A stretch of 25,113 nt of DNA, from IMG/VR virus record IMGVR_UViG_3300037193_000759, positions 1 through 25,113 of that record, one strand, 5' to 3'. The translations under genes were made by a program, and so were the position numbers. The stretch is from a virus. Shown in pieces: positions 20,978 to 25,113 of this stretch (position 1 is its first letter; each line of letters opens with the position of its first letter). The notes below the pieces were generated by a model. That model searched no databases. It was not told the DNA's origin and was given only the letters and a program-made list of their open reading frames with translations.

Positions 20978-22447
20978 GTGGCCATCACGTTCATCGGCAT
21001 CGGTGCCCTTGCCACCCACGCCGACACCATCACCCCCGCCTATCCGGCGGGGGCCACCGCGGGGCGGCTCGCCGTCCTCCAGGTTGTGTCCGGACACACC
21101 GACGATTCGATTCCCACCACGCCGTCCGGCTGGAACCTCGCCGGGTCCTTCTCGGGTGGCGGCGGCACGTTCGGCGCTGCGGCAGGCCCGCGGCGGCTGA
21201 CCTGGTTCACTCGGGTGCTGATCGGGTCGGACGCAGCGCCGGCCACGCAGATCCCGTCAGGCTCCACGGGGTCACTGATCGCCGGCCGTATTACTGTCCT
21301 GAACCGAAGCGCTGGCACGGGTTGGCGGTGGGCTGTCAGCAGCGGCGAGGACACATCGTCGGGCACCGGGTTCTCCGCCGTCGGCACAGACGCACTCACG
21401 TGGGCAGCAAACGACTTCGCGATCCTCGGCTACGCGGTGTGCGTATCCACAGCGTCCATGACCGCCGAGGCGATCGCCGCCACCGGAATCACCTTCGGCG
21501 CGGTCACCGAACAGGCCGACGACGCCGTCACGGACGGGCATGACGCCCGCCTCGTGGCGGCCACCTGCAGTGTGTCGTCCGGCAGCGGCACGCAAGCCCC
21601 CACGATCTCGGCGACGCTGGCCGCCGTGGCAACCGGCGTGGCCAGTGTGCTGCGGATCCGGGAGGCCTCGGCGGCGATCACCGCATCGGCGCAGACCGCA
21701 TCTCCTCCCCGCAACCTCGTCAGCGTCACGGGCATGGCGGTCGAGAACATCGTCGCCGCGACGGTTTACCGGGTCGTGGGCAGTGCCCGCGTCGCAGTAC
21801 GGGCAGCCGATGAGGTCGATGTGACCGGCCAGGATGCGCTGTTGCGCGTGGACGGCGAGCAGCCGTTCGGTGTCGCTGTCTCCTACTCGGCTGAGCTGGA
21901 GGACGTCAACGGCAACGTGTGGACGGTCACCACTGCGAGCACGATCACGTCCACCGTGACCGGCGACGTCATCTCCGACGCCATCCGCGGCCTCGGGGCG
22001 GTCGTCACGATCGCCTCATGGCCGGACAAGAAGAGAGACCGGGACGCCACCCAGTTCAACGTCGGCGGACGGATCGTCGTCGTCAGCAGACCGCGCTCGA
22101 GCGCTTCGGCGACGATCCTGGTTCGGACCGCGGATGCCGAGCAGGGTGACGCCCTTGACGAGGTACTCGGCTCCGCCACCGAGGGCGTTGTCCTCATCCG
22201 CAAGCAGGCGACCATGGCAGGCGTCGACGGCTACTTGGTGGTGCTGTCCGACAGCGAGGACCGCAACTGGTACGACGCGGTACGCCGATGGACGTTGGAT
22301 GTTGTCGAGACGGAGGCGTGGCCGTCGATCCTGGAGGCGGCCGGATTCACCCTGCAGGACGTCGCTGACAACTACACGACGCTCGCTGACCTGTCTGCCG
22401 AGAACGCCACGCTGCTTGCGCTGGCGATGCGCGACTTCGGGGCGTGA
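20978..22447 (+). CDS. Distal tail-like minor tail protein, 489 aa
   Basis: GTG at 20978 directly abuts the tape measure TGA, with GGGGAGG (20965-20971) before it. Residues 1-235 form a beta-rich domain (FIGIGALATHADTITPAYPA, TGWRWAVSSGEDTSSGTGFS, ATGVASVLRIREAS), a pattern common for phage surface or sugar-binding domains. Residues 240-489 (PPRNLVSVTGMAVENIVAAT, EQPFGVAVSYSAELEDVNGN, GVVLIRKQATMAGVDGYLVV, DAVRRWTLDVVETEAWPS) match the minor tail proteins that follow the tape measure in actinophages and act as distal tail (Dit) hub. A fusion of an adhesin-like domain with a Dit-like domain is therefore likely. Confidence 0.85.
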   Translation: MAITFIGIGALATHADTITPAYPAGATAGRLAVLQVVSGHTDDSIPTTPSGWNLAGSFSGGGGTFGAAAGPRRLTWFTRVLIGSDAAPATQIPSGSTGSLIAGRITVLNRSAGTGWRWAVSSGEDTSSGTGFSAVGTDALTWAANDFAILGYAVCVSTASMTAEAIAATGITFGAVTEQADDAVTDGHDARLVAATCSVSSGSGTQAPTISATLAAVATGVASVLRIREASAAITASAQTASPPRNLVSVTGMAVENIVAATVYRVVGSARVAVRAADEVDVTGQDALLRVDGEQPFGVAVSYSAELEDVNGNVWTVTTASTITSTVTGDVISDAIRGLGAVVTIASWPDKKRDRDATQFNVGGRIVVVSRPRSSASATILVRTADAEQGDALDEVLGSATEGVVLIRKQATMAGVDGYLVVLSDSEDRNWYDAVRRWTLDVVETEAWPSILEAAGFTLQDVADNYTTLADLSAENATLLALAMRDFGA

Positions 22448-22450
22448 ATC

Positions 22451-23530
22451 GTGCTGGAAATGTCCGCTGCAGCGCTCGCCGTCGTGCAGCGCAGCCACAC
22501 CATGGTCGTCCGCGCCGAGTCGTGGCGGGCCGGCGAGCTGCTCGCCGACGACATCCCCATCGCCGGCGGAGGCGAGGACCGTGACCGATCCCTCACCGTG
22601 CCCGAACGAACCACACTCACCGTGCCGCGCAGGGACCGCGGGGTCGACTGGGACCCCATCGACCCGGCCCATCCGCTCGCCGCCTACGGGCAGCAACTGC
22701 GGATCTCCTACGGCATCGACGTCGGCGGCAGCACAGAGTGGATTAGCCGCGGCTGGTTTCTCATCACCGCCGCCGAAACGGACGGTGACACGGTCAGCGT
22801 GCAGGCTGAGGGGCTGCTCAGCCTCATTGAGGAAGCACGGTTCGTCGCCCCGTTCCAGCCTTCCGGAACGCTCGTTTCCACGGCCCGCTCTCTGGTCGAG
22901 CCCGCACTGACCATTGAGGTCGACGGAAGCCTCGTCGACCGGTCTGTGCCGGTCGGCATGCAGTGGGACGAAGACCGCATGGCCGCCCTCAACGAAGTTC
23001 TGGACGCCTGGCCTGCGGTGCCACGGGTCACGGAGGATGGATTCCTCCGCATCGAACCCCTCGTCGACACAGGCACCCCGGTGCTGTCCGTCACGGATGG
23101 TGTTGGCGGCACGGTGGCGCGTTGGCAGGCGGCGAGCAGCCGAGATGGTGCGTTCACCGTCGTCGTGGCCCGTGGCGAGGACTCGGACGGTAACCAGGTG
23201 CAGGGCGTGGCCTACGACCGATCCGGATCATCCCCGCTGCGCGCCGACGGCCCGTTCTCGCCGCTGCCCGTGCCCTACTTCTTTTCTTCGCCGCTGCTGA
23301 CGACGGTCGCCCAGTGCCGCACGGCCGCACAGACCACGCTGTCCAGGCTGCGGAGGACCGCGTCCCGCATGCTCACGGTCACGATGGTGCCCCACCCAGG
23401 CCTCGTACCGGGCGACGTCATCTCCGTGACCGGGGCCGGCCTGACCGCGCAGCCGTGCGTGATCGAAAAACAGTCGCTGCCGTACTCGCCGGACACAATG
23501 ACACTCACGGTGAGGACGATCGATGCCTGA
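22451..23530 (+). CDS. DUF5047-like tail hub / minor tail protein, 359 aa
   Basis: GTG at 22451, 3 bases after the previous stop; the ATG at 22460 is an alternative start. The order of strands (TMVVRAESWRAGELLADDIP, DRSLTVPERTTLTVPRRDRG, EWISRGWFLITAAETDGDTV) fits DUF5047 proteins of actinophage tails. The later part contains SLIEEARFVAPFQPSGTLVS, MQWDEDRMAALNEVLDAWPA and DGFLRIEP, then GLVPGDVISVTGAGL near the end. It would build the central tail hub, in the place of gp27/Tal proteins. Neighbours on both sides are tail-tip genes. Confidence 0.85.
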   Translation: MLEMSAAALAVVQRSHTMVVRAESWRAGELLADDIPIAGGGEDRDRSLTVPERTTLTVPRRDRGVDWDPIDPAHPLAAYGQQLRISYGIDVGGSTEWISRGWFLITAAETDGDTVSVQAEGLLSLIEEARFVAPFQPSGTLVSTARSLVEPALTIEVDGSLVDRSVPVGMQWDEDRMAALNEVLDAWPAVPRVTEDGFLRIEPLVDTGTPVLSVTDGVGGTVARWQAASSRDGAFTVVVARGEDSDGNQVQGVAYDRSGSSPLRADGPFSPLPVPYFFSSPLLTTVAQCRTAAQTTLSRLRRTASRMLTVTMVPHPGLVPGDVISVTGAGLTAQPCVIEKQSLPYSPDTMTLTVRTIDA

Positions 23531-24332
23531 CCTGCGCGACCTCAAAGCCTCCCTCGCCCGCAGCGGCCCTCTCATCGGATACGCCAACTCGGCGGTGACC
23601 AGCGGCGCCTGCACGGCAACCGTCGGCGGCATCCAAACCACCGTGCGCACCGTCAGCGGGCTCACCATCGCCGTCGGTGACACCCTACTCATCCACCGGG
23701 TGGGCTCAACCTACGTCGCAACCGACATCGTGGCCGCCGCACCAGCCGTGCCCCCGCCCGCGCCCGCACCGGAGGAAAACCCGCCGGACACAGGGGATGC
23801 TGCGCCGGTCCCGAAGCCGGTGACGACAACAGGCACTCTCACCTGCACGCCGGTCGCTACCGCCTCCTACCGCGACGGGAAATGGCGGACGGACATCGGC
23901 TCGACGAACTCAGCCGACACCTTCCAAGGCCGGTACGCAGGCTCAGGCTATGGGCGGAACACCGGCTGTGCCTTCTACGGCAGCAAACCACGATCCCTGT
24001 CTGGGGCGACGGTCACCAAGGCGACGATCCGCGTGAAGCGGCTGTCGGCCGGCGATTTTGCCGCCCGCACCGCCACACTCCGACTCGTCAGCCAATCGAC
24101 CCGGCCGAGCGGTGCACCAACCCTCAATGAATCCACGTCCGGCCCGAGCCTGAAGGTCGACGAGGCCGACACCTTCACGATTCCTGACAGCTGGGCTCAG
24201 GCGATCGTCAACGGCACCCGCGGCGGCATCGCCATTCACATCAACTCCGACTCGCCGTACATCCGATTTGCCGGGCGCGGCTCGTCGTCTTCTGCCTGGA
24301 CCTTGACGATCTATTGGAGGCGCACCTCGTGA
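23523..24332 (+). CDS. Minor tail protein with Pro-rich linker, 269 aa
   Basis: ATG at 23523, overlapping the hub gene by 8 bases, after GGTGAGGAC. Residues 1-70 are a small beta domain (GACTATVGGIQTTVRTVSGL, DTLLIHRVGSTYVATD). A Pro/Ala linker (about 71-100) leads to a C-terminal domain (105-269) with SYRDGKWRTDIGSTNSADTF, QGRYAGSGYGRNTGCAFYGS, VTKATIRVKRLSAGDFAART and SAWTLTIYW. The C-terminal domain looks like DNRLRE-type beta-sandwich modules used as stalks or for sugar binding. It is likely a tail-tip or receptor-binding protein. Confidence 0.8.
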   Translation: MPDLRDLKASLARSGPLIGYANSAVTSGACTATVGGIQTTVRTVSGLTIAVGDTLLIHRVGSTYVATDIVAAAPAVPPPAPAPEENPPDTGDAAPVPKPVTTTGTLTCTPVATASYRDGKWRTDIGSTNSADTFQGRYAGSGYGRNTGCAFYGSKPRSLSGATVTKATIRVKRLSAGDFAARTATLRLVSQSTRPSGAPTLNESTSGPSLKVDEADTFTIPDSWAQAIVNGTRGGIAIHINSDSPYIRFAGRGSSSSAWTLTIYWRRTS

Positions 24333-25093
24333 CCCAGCAAACCTCCAAAGGGATTCGGTACCCGGAGTCCACAGACAACGCCCGCCTGTGGGAGCACCTG
24401 CAGAACCTTGCAACGGACGTCGACGGTCTCCTGCCGGGCAGCGTCGACGTGCAGACGTTCACCGCTTCCGGCACCTGGACGAAGCCGGCCGGGGCCCGTC
24501 TCGTCATTGTCGAGGTGCAGGCGGGCGGCGGCGGGTCTGGTGGCTGCCCGTCCACGGCTGCAGGGCAGGCTGCGGCATCACCAGGTGGCGCGGGGGGCGA
24601 GTACGCGCGGGGCTGGTTCGCCGCGTCCGCGCTCGGCGCCACCGAGGCTGTCACCGTCGGCGCTGGCGGTAGCGCAGGCTCGGCGGGGGCGAACGCAGGC
24701 GGCAACGGCGGCAACTCGTCGTTCGGCGCGCACATCACCTGCACTGGTGGCGGCGGCAGCCAGGCGGGGACTGCATCTTCCGGTTCCAGCGTCAGTCTCG
24801 CTGGCGCGGACGGCGGCACGGGTGGCACCGGCGGCCACGTCCGCATCCCTGGCGACGACGGAGCGTGCTCCCAGACCATGAGCGGATTCCCCGTCAAGCT
24901 CAACAACGGAGGCGGGTCACACCTGAGCTCGATGCAACGGACAAGCGGTATCTCGGTCAGCCAGACGGCAGGTATCGCCGGGAACTTGTACGGCGGTGGC
25001 GCATCGGGCGCTTCCAACGGCCCTTCGCTGGGAACCGTAGCGGGCGGGGCGGGAGCCGCGGGCATCGTCATCGTCACCACGCTGAAGGCGTGA
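24329..25093 (+). CDS. Glycine-rich tail fibre / adhesin, 254 aa
   Basis: GTG at 24329 shares the GTGA overlap with the previous stop and lies 8 bases from GGAGG (24316-24320). Residues 1-35 are a helical attachment part (STDNARLWEHLQNLATDVDG). Residues 46-66 (QTFTASGTWTKPAGARLVIV) begin the known glycine-rich tail fibre domain, followed by long Gly-rich stretches (for example QAGGGGSGGCPSTAAG, GAGGSAGSAGANAGGNGGNS) and the end motif AGGAGAAGIVIVTTLKA. Such domains form glycine-helix bundles whose loops bind the host receptor. Likely a host-range determinant. Confidence 0.85.
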   Translation: MTQQTSKGIRYPESTDNARLWEHLQNLATDVDGLLPGSVDVQTFTASGTWTKPAGARLVIVEVQAGGGGSGGCPSTAAGQAAASPGGAGGEYARGWFAASALGATEAVTVGAGGSAGSAGANAGGNGGNSSFGAHITCTGGGGSQAGTASSGSSVSLAGADGGTGGTGGHVRIPGDDGACSQTMSGFPVKLNNGGGSHLSSMQRTSGISVSQTAGIAGNLYGGGASGASNGPSLGTVAGGAGAAGIVIVTTLKA

Positions 25094-25096
25094 GTC

Positions 25097-25113
25097 GTGG
25101 CGACCGCCGAGGA
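25097..25113 (+). CDS. Start of a further gene (truncated by window end)
   Basis: A GTG at 25097 lies 3 bases after the fibre stop and begins MATAE; the frame is open to the window end. It probably continues the tail-tip or lysis genes. Too short for any function to be assigned. Confidence 0.4.

Noticed and set aside
17474-21097. 1207-residue reverse-strand open frame
   Set aside because: Antisense shadow of the tape measure gene; no coherent domain and no supporting start site.
1-25113. tRNA genes, integrase, attachment sites, insertion sequences
   Set aside because: I looked for cloverleaf-type sequences, recombinase motifs and transposase features and saw none convincing; lysis genes are also not seen in this window.

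Overview
The window is strongly GC-rich, uses many GTG starts and 4-base GTGA/ATGA stop-start overlaps, and carries small genes typical of actinobacterial phages. It reads as part of a siphovirus (long non-contractile tail) genome or prophage from Streptomyces or a close relative. No host housekeeping genes are visible. All genes but one are on the + strand.

Left part (1-3317): the 3' end of an unidentified gene, then a run of small accessory genes. These include a zinc-ribbon protein, a DUF6197-like protein, a stand-alone FtsK-gamma-like winged-helix protein and a MerR-type helix-turn-helix protein. A non-coding stretch at 494-641 holds short repeats phased at about 11 bp, arranged around the 8-bp palindrome at 570-577. 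A promoter-like sequence and a good terminator (3026-3054) separate this part from the late region.

Middle (3314-6025): a DUF7352-like protein, a tail-fibre-like protein oddly placed before the terminase, a single reverse-strand membrane-anchored DUF2511-like gene, an HNH endonuclease and two small genes. A 343-base gap (6026-6368) rich in inverted repeats lies just before the terminase genes and is the best candidate for the packaging site.

Packaging and head (6369-15781): small and large terminase, SPP1-type portal, MuF-like minor head protein, scaffold, a Prp-like cysteine protease, major capsid protein, a small capsid-adjacent protein, head-tail connector, head closure protein (DUF6093-like), neck/tail-completion protein, tail terminator and a small structural protein ending at a clear terminator.

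Tail (15853-end): major tail protein, tail assembly chaperones G and GT joined by a probable -1 frameshift at CCCTTTC, a 1273-residue tape measure protein, a distal-tail-like protein, a DUF5047-like hub protein, two putative receptor-binding/minor tail proteins and the start of a further gene.

The most interesting points are: (1) a phage-encoded Prp-like protease lying exactly between the scaffold and capsid genes, whose products share the N-terminal motif WFRL(N/D)RHD, suggesting a self-contained capsid-maturation cassette like the host-Prp processing of staphylococcal phage 80alpha; (2) the phased, dyad-symmetric repeat array at 494-641; (3) the orphan FtsK-gamma-like DNA-binding protein; and (4) the lone antisense DUF2511-like gene inserted between late genes. 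Functions are assigned from sequence motifs, gene order and remembered family features only; no database search was run.
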